From Micrococcales bacterium (GTDB lineage: Bacteria > Actinomycetota > Actinomycetes > Actinomycetales > Microbacteriaceae), in the NCBI GenBank assembly GCA_947454255.1, contig CANGIU010000005.1, forward strand, positions 1-64,000: 64,000 bases of DNA, given 5' to 3'. The notes below the pieces were generated by a model, which saw nothing but the letters and a program-made list of their open reading frames with translations, had not been told where the DNA came from and ran no database searches. Positions 16,982 to 25,789 of the stretch are shown here, piece by piece (position 1 is the first letter of the stretch; each line of letters begins with the position of its first letter). A program made the translations under genes and the position numbers.

Positions 16982-18390
16982 AGAGCTACGCTGTCGCCGT
17001 CTTTAGGCGCACGAGATTTCCAGCCAAGTTTGGTACTCACCAGATCGCTAAATGATTCTGCGACTCCGGCTTCACCATGGACCACAAATACATTAGTCGG
17101 AGCCTCATGTGCGCTAGCAAGCCAAGCAATCAACTCGTTTGAATCGGCGTGAACAGAAAATTCTGCAATCTGCTCTATGCGTGCATTAACTGAAACAAGT
17201 TCACCATGCATCTTTACCTGTGCTGCACCATCAACAAGTGCCCTGCCTCTAGTACCGATGGCCTGATAGCCGACCATGATTACCGTATGTTTTGGGTTAG
17301 GGAGCATTTGCCGGAGGTGGTGAACTACCCGTCCACCAGTTCCCATTCCAGAAGCTGAAATGATGATGCACGGTTGTTGTGGATCATTGATTGTCTTAGA
17401 TTCATCAACACTGTGAAGTTCAACCAAGCTCCCTGGATCAAATGGATCTCGTCCCTTCCAGGTATTTCTAACTTCTTCTCGTATCTCAGAAGAACCTGTA
17501 TCGATAGCCTCCCGATAGTAGTCAAGTGCCTTTAGAGCCATCGGTGAATCTGCATAAATGGGGACTCTGGGGATTGAGCCAGCCTCAACAAGCTCACGAA
17601 GCCGAACCAAAATCACTTCCGTTCTGTCGACGGCAAATGCTGGAATCAATACCGATCCTCCAGCAGAGATTGTTTCATTTATCACAGTTTGAAAGTCAGT
17701 ACTTGAGGCAACATGCTCACGGTCACCATAAGTGGATTCAGTAACTAGAGCATCATATTTACCGCTGAGAATCGGAGTTGGATTAACTAGCAGCGGATGC
17801 CCGTCTCTACCCAGGTCACCGGAGAACATCAAACGTTTCCCAAAGAATTCGATCTCCAGAGTTGATGCACCAAGAATATGGCCGGATGGGTGAAAAGTAA
17901 CGAATGTCTCTTTAGCGACTTCGATACGTTCAGAAAATTTCTCTACCTTGAACTGCTGAACAGCTTTGATTGCATCATTTTCGTCATATAGAGGCTTAGG
18001 CGGATTATGTTTACTAAAGCCCTTCTTGGCCGCCCACTTTGCATCTTCGGTTTGAATACGGGCAGAGTCCAAAAGAATAACTTCAGCAAGCTTCATGGTG
18101 TATTCGGTGGAATGAATCTTTCCTTTGAATCCCTGCTGAACCAACTTGGGGATGTATCCGCAGTGATCTAAATGAGCGTGGGTTAGGAGGACTGCAGAGA
18201 TAGTGCCAGCATCAACAGCTAGAGGTTCCCAGTTCTTCAGCCGCAGTTCCTTCAACCCCTGAAACAGCCCACAGTCAACCATGACTTTGGTTTCCCCACA
18301 GCTAAGTAAAAACCTAGATCCAGTAACTGTGCCTGCTGCACCTAAAAAAGAAATTGTTGGAACTAAGTTATGAACCCCAGAATTTGTCAT
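16978..18390 (-). CDS. MBL-fold / beta-CASP RNA-processing hydrolase (YSH1/CPSF-like)
   Basis: The 470-residue protein has metallo-beta-lactamase zinc motifs: LTHAHLDHCGYIP near residue 70 (motif 2, HxHxDH), FHPSGHILGASTLEIEF near 165 (motif 3) and FSGDLGRDGHPLL near 190 (motif 4). The beta-CASP part and C-terminal motifs follow: TESTYGDREH, IPAFAVDRTEVIL, IISASGMGTGGRVVHHL and EFSVHADSNEL. This arrangement characterises bacterial CPSF/YSH1-type RNA endonucleases or exonucleases; it differs from RNase J, which is longer. It is cytoplasmic, and the two zinc ions in the active site are inferred from the family. The target RNA is unknown. Confidence 0.88.
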   Translation of the reverse strand: MTNSGVHNLVPTISFLGAAGTVTGSRFLLSCGETKVMVDCGLFQGLKELRLKNWEPLAVDAGTISAVLLTHAHLDHCGYIPKLVQQGFKGKIHSTEYTMKLAEVILLDSARIQTEDAKWAAKKGFSKHNPPKPLYDENDAIKAVQQFKVEKFSERIEVAKETFVTFHPSGHILGASTLEIEFFGKRLMFSGDLGRDGHPLLVNPTPILSGKYDALVTESTYGDREHVASSTDFQTVINETISAGGSVLIPAFAVDRTEVILVRLRELVEAGSIPRVPIYADSPMALKALDYYREAIDTGSSEIREEVRNTWKGRDPFDPGSLVELHSVDESKTINDPQQPCIIISASGMGTGGRVVHHLRQMLPNPKHTVIMVGYQAIGTRGRALVDGAAQVKMHGELVSVNARIEQIAEFSVHADSNELIAWLASAHEAPTNVFVVHGEAGVAESFSDLVSTKLGWKSRAPKDGDSVAL

Positions 18391-18439
18391 GTTTGAAGTT
18401 TATTGCGGTATGGGGCAAGCAAGGTGCGAGAATCAGAGT

Positions 18440-20254
18440 ATGCAGGCAACTCTAGGTAAGTATGGCTTCGTTGCGTTTGCACTTTCCTCGCTAGCAATAG
18501 GAATATTTCTCAACCAACTAAAACAAATTGAAATTGCCAATTTGGTTTGGGCACTAGGCGCTGCCTTGGGGCTGATTCTTTCGCTCCGATGGTTAATACA
18601 AGCCCTGCGCAACAAAGCCTTAGGTAGCGATACGTTAGCGGTAGTTTCAATAATTGCAACTGGTGCAACCAATGAGTGGCTTGCGGCAAGCATTATTTCT
18701 GTGATGCTCGCCACGGGAAGAGCTTTAGAAGTGTGGGCCGAAGGTCGTGCTAGTTCGCATCTTGATGCCTTGGTCTCAAGAGCACCACACGATGCACATT
18801 TGCTTCAAAGCAATGAATACGTAGACACTGCAATTGCCTCTGTTCCAGTCGGCTCATTAATACTTGTGCGCTCTGGTGAAGTTGTTCCACTCGATGGAAT
18901 CTTGCAGAGCGAGGCATTATTCGATGAGTCAGCATTAACCGGTGAACCAGAACCGATTTGGCGAGCAAAGAATTCAAGCGTGCAATCCGGAGTAGTAAAT
19001 GCCGGCTCAAGTGTCTTGCTAAAGACCTCTACTAACGCTGCAGACAGTACATATGCGAATCTCATTAATCTCGTTGCCTCTGCTAAACAACAGGCAACAA
19101 AAGGTGTTCGATTGGCAAATAAATGGGCCATCCGTTTTGTCCCAATAGCCCTTGGCATGGCAATAATTACCTGGCTAATTTCAGGAGACATCAAACAGGC
19201 TGTCGCTGTGATTGTGGCAGCTACTCCGTGCCCACTAATTCTTGCTGTACCGGTTGCGATTGTCTCTGGAATTTCTCGAGCTTCAAAAGTTGGTGTAATC
19301 ATAAAAACAGGCTCTGCACTTGAACAACTTTCCCGGGTTGAAGTGGTTTTGATTGATAAGACTGGAACTTTGACTGAAGGCGGGCCACGAGTTTCGCAAC
19401 TCGTGTGGAGTAAAGATGCCAACGAAGTAGAAACAATAGGCTTGGCAACATCCCTGGAGCAGCACAGTTCAAACATCGTTGCGAGAGCTCTGGTTGAGCT
19501 TGCCAAGGATAGGCAAATAGCATTTCAGCCAGCCACTAACGTTTTCGAAACCCCAGGTCATGGGCTGACTGGCACAGTCGACGGGAAAATAATTTCTGTT
19601 GGACAACCAAAACTGCCACTGCCTGACTGGGCCAAGATCCAAAGCAGCCTAATTACAGAAATTCAGATTGATGGACGTATTGCTGGATACATCGGGCTAA
19701 GCGATCCGTTAAGAACAGATGCAAAGACAACTATCAAAAACCTATTTGCCCTCGGCGTAAAACGAATCTTATTAGTCTCTGGAGATCGTGAAGAAACTGT
19801 TGCCAAAGTTGCTAATGAGTTAGGCATTAGGGAGCACTTCGCAAGTATGGCTCCTGAGCAAAAATTGATGATGCTAACAAAGACTCAGAATGAGACTAAG
19901 GGAACCGTCGCAGTGGTTGGCGATGGCATAAACGATGCCCCTGCACTTGCCGCAGCCGACATCGGTATAGCAATGGGGGCAAGAGGCGCAACCGCTGCTA
20001 GCCAAAGCTCTGATGTTGTTATTGTCGAGGACTCGATAGGCCGACTAGCTGAAGCAGTTTTCATTTCTAAAACTGCAGCTAAACGAGCATTACAAGCAAG
20101 CACAATAGGAATGGCTTTAGCTCTAATCGCAATGATTTGTGCCGCGTTTGGTTTTCTCAACCCAAGCGAGAGCGCAATCGTCCAAGAATTTATAGATGCG
20201 GCAGCTATTAGCTTTGCGTTAGTTGGCTCAAGATCAACTATTGGGCAATCATAA
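18440..20254 (+). CDS. P1B-type heavy-metal translocating ATPase with TPCP motif
   Basis: This is an integral membrane pump that exports or imports a transition metal with ATP. With ATG 18440 it has 604 residues; frames opening at 18389 would overlap the divergent gene and lack a better ribosome site. Hallmarks are the actuator loop DESALTGEPEP, the metal-site helix with TPCP at residues 262-265, the phosphorylation site DKTGT (D306), and the hinge VGDGINDAPALAAAD. There is no N-terminal HMA metal-binding domain and only two helices precede the actuator pair. TPCP has been associated with the little-studied P1B-5 (Ni/Fe) type rather than CPC-type copper or zinc pumps, so the metal is uncertain. 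The stop overlaps the convergent subtilase gene by 17 bases. Confidence 0.85.
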   Translation: MQATLGKYGFVAFALSSLAIGIFLNQLKQIEIANLVWALGAALGLILSLRWLIQALRNKALGSDTLAVVSIIATGATNEWLAASIISVMLATGRALEVWAEGRASSHLDALVSRAPHDAHLLQSNEYVDTAIASVPVGSLILVRSGEVVPLDGILQSEALFDESALTGEPEPIWRAKNSSVQSGVVNAGSSVLLKTSTNAADSTYANLINLVASAKQQATKGVRLANKWAIRFVPIALGMAIITWLISGDIKQAVAVIVAATPCPLILAVPVAIVSGISRASKVGVIIKTGSALEQLSRVEVVLIDKTGTLTEGGPRVSQLVWSKDANEVETIGLATSLEQHSSNIVARALVELAKDRQIAFQPATNVFETPGHGLTGTVDGKIISVGQPKLPLPDWAKIQSSLITEIQIDGRIAGYIGLSDPLRTDAKTTIKNLFALGVKRILLVSGDREETVAKVANELGIREHFASMAPEQKLMMLTKTQNETKGTVAVVGDGINDAPALAAADIGIAMGARGATAASQSSDVVIVEDSIGRLAEAVFISKTAAKRALQASTIGMALALIAMICAAFGFLNPSESAIVQEFIDAAAISFALVGSRSTIGQS

Positions 20255-22745
20255 GTTTGTATCGACTAGAGCTATAGCGATTAATAAGTGGGATGGTGAC
20301 ACTATCGCCTCTGCGATACCAGTAGTGCAACTCCCCGCCAGTTGAAGTTAGGCGAACGGATTGAGCACCTTTGATTTTTCCAAACGTGAAGCGTTGAGAG
20401 ACCCAGCGCTTGGTATCACTACTTGAAATAACCTGACCATCGCCATCTAGGAACTCAATTAGTGTTCCATCGCCGATCTGATTTGGTTGAATGTCACAGG
20501 TGACATTAGAAGCGGACGCAGTCCGAAAGCAGTTTCCCTTAGGAGCTGTCAATTCAGCAAAAGCAACGCTAATCGGATCACTCGGTTCGCTCCAAGTTTC
20601 ACCCCACATATCGTGTGCTACTTCAACAAAACGATATGTGAAAGTCTTTCGATTCGCATCTTCGTTTCCCATCACTCCGACATTTACTTTTTGATCTGGA
20701 TTATCAAATCTGGCAAATGCACCATCAGATCTATAAACTCGCCAGGTATTTGTTGGTGCGGAAAGCGGAGCATCGAACTCAATGTATGTTGGATAAATTG
20801 CTTTGACGTGAATGTTGGTTGGCTTTGCTGGTGCTGGTTTCAACAAACGATAACCCAAGCTTTCGCTATTCATAATGGAGTTTCCAGCACAATCTTCCTC
20901 AGACTTAGCGCTCACACTGAAACTTGATGGCCAAGTAAATCCTGATGAGATGACAGATGTATCAGTAATACATGAAGCGCTGCCATCGGGCTTGTATCGA
21001 ACCTCATAAGATTTAGCGCCAGGAACCGCATCCCATTCAAATTTGACTTCAGCATCCGAAAGATAAGTAGTCCGAATAGGAATAGTCGGGTTGGCTGGAT
21101 AAACATTTACCGTAAAGAGCTCGGTCGGTTCCCCTAGAACGCTATCTGGCGTTAACAGTCGGAATCTGCCGGCGAACTGACCAACAGGTTTATTCATGCT
21201 GCAACTGAAATTGAAAAACCGAATTACCATGCTCGGTGGTCCACCGTCGTAACCCTTGCAATGCACAGAAGTGCCATCCGTGAACTCAAAGATTCCGCCA
21301 ATTGATTGCATCCAACCCTGCATCCAATTAATCGAAGGGTCGTCCACCCTCACATCATTTATTTGAATAAACATATTGTCTGTCCGAGCATAAATTTGAG
21401 ACATCCCATTTGGATCCTGGATGACAGGAGCCTTTGGTATCAGATTTACCCTCATCACTAGCAATGCAGGATCCGAGACTAAGTTACCTCTAACCAATTG
21501 CACTGCAAAGCTTTGCCCCAGCTCCCCAGTGAAGCTGTATGGGCTTGACGCATTCTTAGCAACTAACTTCGAGTTGATATATAGATCAGCATTAGAGCCT
21601 GACCAACTGACTGTTGCATCTTTCCCTACTGAAGAGATAGTTGGGGCAGCCATCGTTGTTTTCTGAGCCATTCGTCTTGCAAGTGTTACTGCTTTATCAG
21701 CAGCAACTAATCCAGCTCCGGTAAAGAATTCTTGTGGTGATGTTGAATCTATTTCTTGATGGCAGCTCCAAAGGTTAGTCTCAACTGATTTCTCACAGTA
21801 ATCCCAGACCTTTGGTTTTGTTTCCAAAGCCGGCCTCGTGGATGCTTGCAAGACTGCTTGAACTTGAGCAGGGGTTAGCGAGGGGTTGGCTTCTAAAATC
21901 AAAGCGGCAACTCCAGCAATAAGTGGTGTTGCTGCCGATGTCCCACCGAAACCATTTGTAGCACCGATTGGATCGTATGCAATGTTGTCGACTCCTGGAG
22001 CGATAAGGTCTAAATTTGGTCCCCAACTTGAAAAAGATGCACGTCCATTGAAGTGATCAGATGCACCTGCACCGATAAGACCAGGAATGGAATAAGAGGC
22101 CATTGAGCTTTCAGTTGACTTCCCCTGAAGACAAGATCGGTTTACTCCCCAGCTCGCATAAGTGGTGCAACCTGAATTTCCTAACGCCGCAACAACAACC
22201 ACACCTCTTCTAGTCACATCGGTCAGGATGGCATTCATCTCTGGATCGTTATATCCGCCGAAGCTCATGCTGATAACTTGCGCGCCTTGATCTACAGACC
22301 AGAGAATTGCTTTCTTTGCTGCTTCTGCATCACACCACTGTAAATAACAAACACGCCCAATGATCAGTGAAACCCCTGGCGCAATTCCACCTACTCCAGT
22401 TGCAGGGTCGTAGTCAGCAGCAACTGTCGAAGCAGTCATGGTTCCATGTTCTTGCAATGGGTGCTGTGACGAAACAAAGTCTTTGTATGCAATTATTTTG
22501 CTGGTAAGGCCAGGAAAGTTTGGTGAGACACCGCTATCTAAGACAGCAACCTTTACTCCGGCACCGGTTGCTCCCATTTGATGAGCAACATCCCCACCGA
22601 TAGCTTTCATAGCCCATTCATTGTGTGATGCAAGTGTGCCAAACTCGGGCCAGTAATTAGAGTTGTCTGCATTTGCAACTGAAACTGTTGAAAACCCGAA
22701 GCTAAGAGCGACGATGGCAGCGACATATTTCAGAAAGAACTTCAT
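20238..22745 (-). CDS. Secreted subtilisin-family serine protease (S8) with long C-terminal beta domains
   Basis: The 835-residue protein has a signal peptide (residues 1-26, cut after ANA). The catalytic domain spans about residues 45-355. Its triad is D70 (VAVLDSGV), H100 (QEHGTMTAS) and S270 (GGTSAATP), with the oxyanion Asn190 in ALGNSG. No I9-type propeptide is visible between the signal and the catalytic domain, only about 40 residues. The remaining 480 residues form Ig/fibronectin-like modules rich in Trp and Tyr, several with paired cysteines. It probably degrades extracellular proteins for nutrient supply or processes surface proteins. The GC content and style match the neighbours. 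Confidence 0.9.
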   Translation of the reverse strand: MKFFLKYVAAIVALSFGFSTVSVANADNSNYWPEFGTLASHNEWAMKAIGGDVAHQMGATGAGVKVAVLDSGVSPNFPGLTSKIIAYKDFVSSQHPLQEHGTMTASTVAADYDPATGVGGIAPGVSLIIGRVCYLQWCDAEAAKKAILWSVDQGAQVISMSFGGYNDPEMNAILTDVTRRGVVVVAALGNSGCTTYASWGVNRSCLQGKSTESSMASYSIPGLIGAGASDHFNGRASFSSWGPNLDLIAPGVDNIAYDPIGATNGFGGTSAATPLIAGVAALILEANPSLTPAQVQAVLQASTRPALETKPKVWDYCEKSVETNLWSCHQEIDSTSPQEFFTGAGLVAADKAVTLARRMAQKTTMAAPTISSVGKDATVSWSGSNADLYINSKLVAKNASSPYSFTGELGQSFAVQLVRGNLVSDPALLVMRVNLIPKAPVIQDPNGMSQIYARTDNMFIQINDVRVDDPSINWMQGWMQSIGGIFEFTDGTSVHCKGYDGGPPSMVIRFFNFSCSMNKPVGQFAGRFRLLTPDSVLGEPTELFTVNVYPANPTIPIRTTYLSDAEVKFEWDAVPGAKSYEVRYKPDGSASCITDTSVISSGFTWPSSFSVSAKSEEDCAGNSIMNSESLGYRLLKPAPAKPTNIHVKAIYPTYIEFDAPLSAPTNTWRVYRSDGAFARFDNPDQKVNVGVMGNEDANRKTFTYRFVEVAHDMWGETWSEPSDPISVAFAELTAPKGNCFRTASASNVTCDIQPNQIGDGTLIEFLDGDGQVISSSDTKRWVSQRFTFGKIKGAQSVRLTSTGGELHYWYRRGDSVTIPLINRYSSSRYKLMIAQ

Positions 22746-22876
22746 TCTGCTTCGCTGCCCTTGACCATTTCATCAGTCTATTTCTCCCTTTGGAGACATT
22801 AGCCGTTCATAACGCTTTTGTATCATGGCCTTCTTACCTAGCGGGCTAATTCTGCTCTGTTCACTAGGCTTTCCAA

Positions 22877-23512
22877 ATGGCCTCTAAAAACATTCTTGGA
22901 ATCATCTCTATTCGTGCTGTCTTAGCGATATCGCTCTTCATTGCCGTTTACTGGCAAGTCAGTGACAGACTCCTACACAACTTATTCAGGCCTGCAGAAT
23001 ACTTCTCATACTTCAGCATCACCTCAGCTCTGATCACAGCAGTTGTGTTGACTCTTTCCAGCATTCAACTAATTAGAGGACAGAGTGAAACCAAGCTTCT
23101 AAGCCTGTCTCGTCTAACCATGGCTGTTTCAATGGTTATCGTGGGAGTCATCTATAACGCCTTGCTTAGAGGCGGAGCTCCAGATGCGAGAGACGTCGGC
23201 TACGACTGGCCAGTACTCCCAAACGAAATCATTCACACCTACGTTCCAGTACTTATCTTCTTAGAGTGGCTGCTAGTTAGGACTACTTTCACTTTGAAGC
23301 TAAACCAGGCGTTCTGGGTTCTCGTCTACCCACTTAGCTGGTTAGCCTTTTCAATCGCCCGAGGTGTTATCCAGGGCTGGTGGCCATACTGGTTCATCGA
23401 CCCTCAGTATGGAATTGGCTCACAGATCATGTGGATCTTCATTATTGCTGCCCTATTTAGCGTCTTAGCGCTCGGCTTTATTCCAGCTCAGAAGGCAATA
23501 GCAAAGCGTTAA
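22877..23512 (+). CDS. Pr6Pr family six-TM membrane protein
   Basis: The protein has 211 residues with six membrane helices. Landmarks are YFSYFSITSALITAVVLTLSS in TM2, GVIYNALLRGG after TM3, EIIHTYVPVLIFLEWLL in TM4 and YPLSWLAFSIARG in TM5. These match the actinobacterial Pr6Pr family, related to the FAR-17a/AIG1-type fold. The function in bacteria is unknown; relatives in animals are lipid hydrolases with conserved Thr and His, and the His in 'IIHTYVPV' is present here. It is followed 24 bases later by the P450 and may be co-transcribed with it. Confidence 0.82.
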   Translation: MASKNILGIISIRAVLAISLFIAVYWQVSDRLLHNLFRPAEYFSYFSITSALITAVVLTLSSIQLIRGQSETKLLSLSRLTMAVSMVIVGVIYNALLRGGAPDARDVGYDWPVLPNEIIHTYVPVLIFLEWLLVRTTFTLKLNQAFWVLVYPLSWLAFSIARGVIQGWWPYWFIDPQYGIGSQIMWIFIIAALFSVLALGFIPAQKAIAKR

Positions 23513-23536
23513 CGAGTTCTGGCTTAGCCTTGACTA

Positions 23537-24724
23537 ATGATTGATTTTTCTGCACCTAGTTTCGTAAAAGACCCATACCCTGAGCTAGCTCTTCTTCGTA
23601 AAGAAGGCAAGCCGGTTTGGCACGATGGTTTAGGTATGTGGTTAGCTGCAAAACATCAAGATGCAAATGCAGTTCTTCGAACCAAAACACTAGGCAGAAT
23701 ATTCACTCCAAGAGATCCTGAAACCCAATGGAACGAATTCAACTGGCTGCACTCCGACAGCATCCTCGATTCCGAACCTCCTAAGCACACCAGACTTCGT
23801 TCTCTAGTTGGCAAAGCTTTCTCGAGATCCCGTATCGATTCACTGAAACCAGAAATTGAACGCTTAGCTGGGATTCTTCTAGATAAAGCAGATTTGAAAC
23901 TCAGAACTACTGGAACCTTCGATCTAATCGCTGACTATGCAGAACCATTGCCAGTAAAGGTGATTGCTGCCCTGCTAGGTTTCCCCGATGAAGACGAACA
24001 CTTACTTAGACCATGGTCTCAGGCGATTGTAAAGATGTATGAAGTTAATCCTTCAGAGCAAGCTCAAGCTGAGGCAAGGCTGGCCGCTCACGAATTCGCA
24101 GAATATGTTCGCGGACTGATGGTTGAGAGAAAAGCACGACGAGGTGAGGACCTAATCAGTGAGCTAGCTTCTGTAGAAGAAGCTGGGGAGAAACTTAACA
24201 CCCAAGAATTGATTGCAACCTGTGTGCTTCTTCTTAATGCAGGTCACGAGGCAAGTGTCAATGGATTCGGAAATGGAATTGTTGCAGCCTTACAAAGAGA
24301 AGACCAGCTAGCCCTTTTGAGAACTAACCCAAGAGGGGTCACCGACACTGCTATTGAAGAATTCCTCAGATTCGATGCTCCGCTGCAGCTCTTCGAAAGA
24401 ACTGCAACCCAAGACACAAAAGTCGGAGAGGTAACTGTCCTCGAAGGTCAGAAGATTGCATCTTTACTTGGATCTGCAAATCGTGATGAAGAAGTATTTG
24501 ATAAACCAGAAGAAATGGATCTCACTAGGGCTAACAATCCTCAGATTGGATTTGGAGCAGGTATTCACTTCTGTTTAGGTGCGCCGCTAGCGCGATTAGA
24601 GCTAAGCGCATCGCTACCTATGCTTTTTGAGCGCTTCCCCAACATAGAACTCGCCGAAGAACCAGTCCGTAGAGACACATTTGTTCTTAGGGGCTACGAG
24701 ACTATAAAGGTAAAGACTGCCTAA
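23537..24724 (+). CDS. Cytochrome P450
   Basis: This is a soluble bacterial-type P450 of 395 residues. The heme-thiolate loop is FGAGIHFCLGAPLARLE with ligand Cys346. The K-helix ExxR is EFLRF near residue 280, and HTRLRSLVGKAFS is the C-helix region. The I-helix motif reads AGHEASVN, so the usual oxygen-activating Thr is Ala239 (Ser240 follows); this residue is Thr in most P450s but Ala in a few such as EryF. It has no fused reductase, so it needs separate ferredoxin partners, none of which are nearby. It lies directly upstream of the rhodopsin gene but with a 163-base gap. The substrate is unknown; lipid, terpenoid or carotenoid hydroxylation is possible. Confidence 0.93.
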   Translation: MIDFSAPSFVKDPYPELALLRKEGKPVWHDGLGMWLAAKHQDANAVLRTKTLGRIFTPRDPETQWNEFNWLHSDSILDSEPPKHTRLRSLVGKAFSRSRIDSLKPEIERLAGILLDKADLKLRTTGTFDLIADYAEPLPVKVIAALLGFPDEDEHLLRPWSQAIVKMYEVNPSEQAQAEARLAAHEFAEYVRGLMVERKARRGEDLISELASVEEAGEKLNTQELIATCVLLLNAGHEASVNGFGNGIVAALQREDQLALLRTNPRGVTDTAIEEFLRFDAPLQLFERTATQDTKVGEVTVLEGQKIASLLGSANRDEEVFDKPEEMDLTRANNPQIGFGAGIHFCLGAPLARLELSASLPMLFERFPNIELAEEPVRRDTFVLRGYETIKVKTA

Positions 24725-24887
24725 AATCCCCATATGTAGTGGTTTTTAGCCTTGTAACGAATTGGTAACTGCTATTTTTATGGCCGTTTTGTTTCCATTA
24801 TTGCTAAGTAGGCTTAACCATGCAGTCCCCAAAGTCGGGTGATCCATCGGTTTGCCCGACCTAACTAATTAGGAAAGGCTACACAAA
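24725..24887 (+). promoter_or_regulatory. Promoter and 5' leader region of the rhodopsin gene
   Basis: The 163-base AT-rich gap ends in a strong AGGAAAGG ribosome site (24871-24878) 9 bases before the ATG. A short hairpin GTCGGG (24834-24839)/CCCGAC (24855-24860) would sit in the leader. GTAAC is repeated at 24754 and 24765, one helical turn apart, a possible regulator site. I cannot place -35/-10 boxes with confidence. Confidence 0.45.
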
Positions 24888-25727
24888 ATGGATCAACTTG
24901 GAGTGCTATCTTACGCTCTAACTGGATATCAATTCAGTGCCGTATACAACATGCTTTCACTTGGTATTGCAAGCATGCTTTTCACCTCATTCTTCTTGTG
25001 GATCGCAAGAGACCGAGTGCTGCCTAAGTACCGTTTGGCAGTTATGGTTTCAGCAACCGTTACATCAATTGCTGCTTACCACTACTTCCGAATGTTCGAC
25101 TCATTCAGCCACGCATATGGCATGAACGCAGACACAGCCGCTGTTAACGGTGCTGCTGGCGACATGGGAGCTCTTGCTTTCGGTGCAGCTCACTACAACG
25201 TTGGCTACCGTTACATTGACTGGCTACTAACTGTTCCACTACTTCTAGTTGAGCTAGTTGCAGTTCTAGGTCTTGTAAAGGCTATCCAGTCTTCATTGCT
25301 AAAGCGTCTAGTACCAGCAGCTGCTTTGATGATCATCCTTGGTTACCCTGGTGACATCCACACTCAGCTATTCGGTCTATCAAACAGCATGTGGGGCCTA
25401 CTATCAACCATCCCATTCCTATACATCATGTATGTACTATGGGTTGAGTTGACCAAGAGCCTTTCAAGCCAGTCAGAGAAGATTCGCAAGATGTTCCTAG
25501 GTCTTCGTCTTCTTCTAATTGCAACTTGGGGTGTTTACCCAATCACCTTCATCCTTGCAATGGGACAAGAAGGCGCTCCAACTGCTTCTGACGTAGTTTC
25601 ACGCGAAGTCGGATACAGCATTGCTGACATCTTGGCTAAGTGTCTCTTCGGTCTAATCATCTTCAGCATTGCACGTATCAAGTCAGCTGAAGACGACAAG
25701 GCATTTGCAGCAGCAGAAGGTCACTAG
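24888..25727 (+). CDS. Actinorhodopsin: light-driven proton pump of the xanthorhodopsin-like group
   Basis: The product is a seven-helix retinal protein of 279 residues in the cytoplasmic membrane. Helix C reads RYIDWLLTVPLLLVEL: proton acceptor D111, T115 and donor E122, the DTE set of outward proton pumps. L119 at the spectral-tuning site predicts green absorption. H65 (AAYHYFRMF) matches the His that pairs with the acceptor in proteorhodopsin-type pumps. The retinal Schiff-base lysine is K251 (DILAKCLFGLI). G170 in MWGLLSTIPF replaces the bulky Trp found in bacteriorhodopsin, leaving the fenestration used by carotenoid antennae in xanthorhodopsin. No carotenoid cleavage enzyme is in the window. 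A strong terminator follows, so it is probably a single-gene unit. Sodium- or chloride-pump motifs (NDQ, NTQ) are absent. Confidence 0.96.
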   Translation: MDQLGVLSYALTGYQFSAVYNMLSLGIASMLFTSFFLWIARDRVLPKYRLAVMVSATVTSIAAYHYFRMFDSFSHAYGMNADTAAVNGAAGDMGALAFGAAHYNVGYRYIDWLLTVPLLLVELVAVLGLVKAIQSSLLKRLVPAAALMIILGYPGDIHTQLFGLSNSMWGLLSTIPFLYIMYVLWVELTKSLSSQSEKIRKMFLGLRLLLIATWGVYPITFILAMGQEGAPTASDVVSREVGYSIADILAKCLFGLIIFSIARIKSAEDDKAFAAAEGH

Positions 25728-25749
25728 TCAATAGCTAGGCATTAAACGG

Positions 25750-25777
25750 ATGAGGCCACTGGAAACAGTGGCCTCAT
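25750..25777. terminator. Strong bidirectional rho-independent terminator
   Basis: ATGAGGCCACTG (25750-25761), a GAAA loop and CAGTGGCCTCAT (25766-25777) form a perfect 12-bp stem. TTGTTTT follows on the plus strand. It sits between the convergent rhodopsin and oxidoreductase stops and can serve both. Confidence 0.92.
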
Positions 25778-25789
25778 TTGTTTTAACAA

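Noticed and set aside
18805-19506. A 233-codon minus-strand open frame
   Set aside because: It is fully antisense to the P1B ATPase, has no ribosome site and no recognisable domain; it mirrors codon bias.
24888-25727. Sodium- or chloride-pumping rhodopsin
   Set aside because: Helix C has the DTE proton-pump triad rather than NDQ or NTQ.
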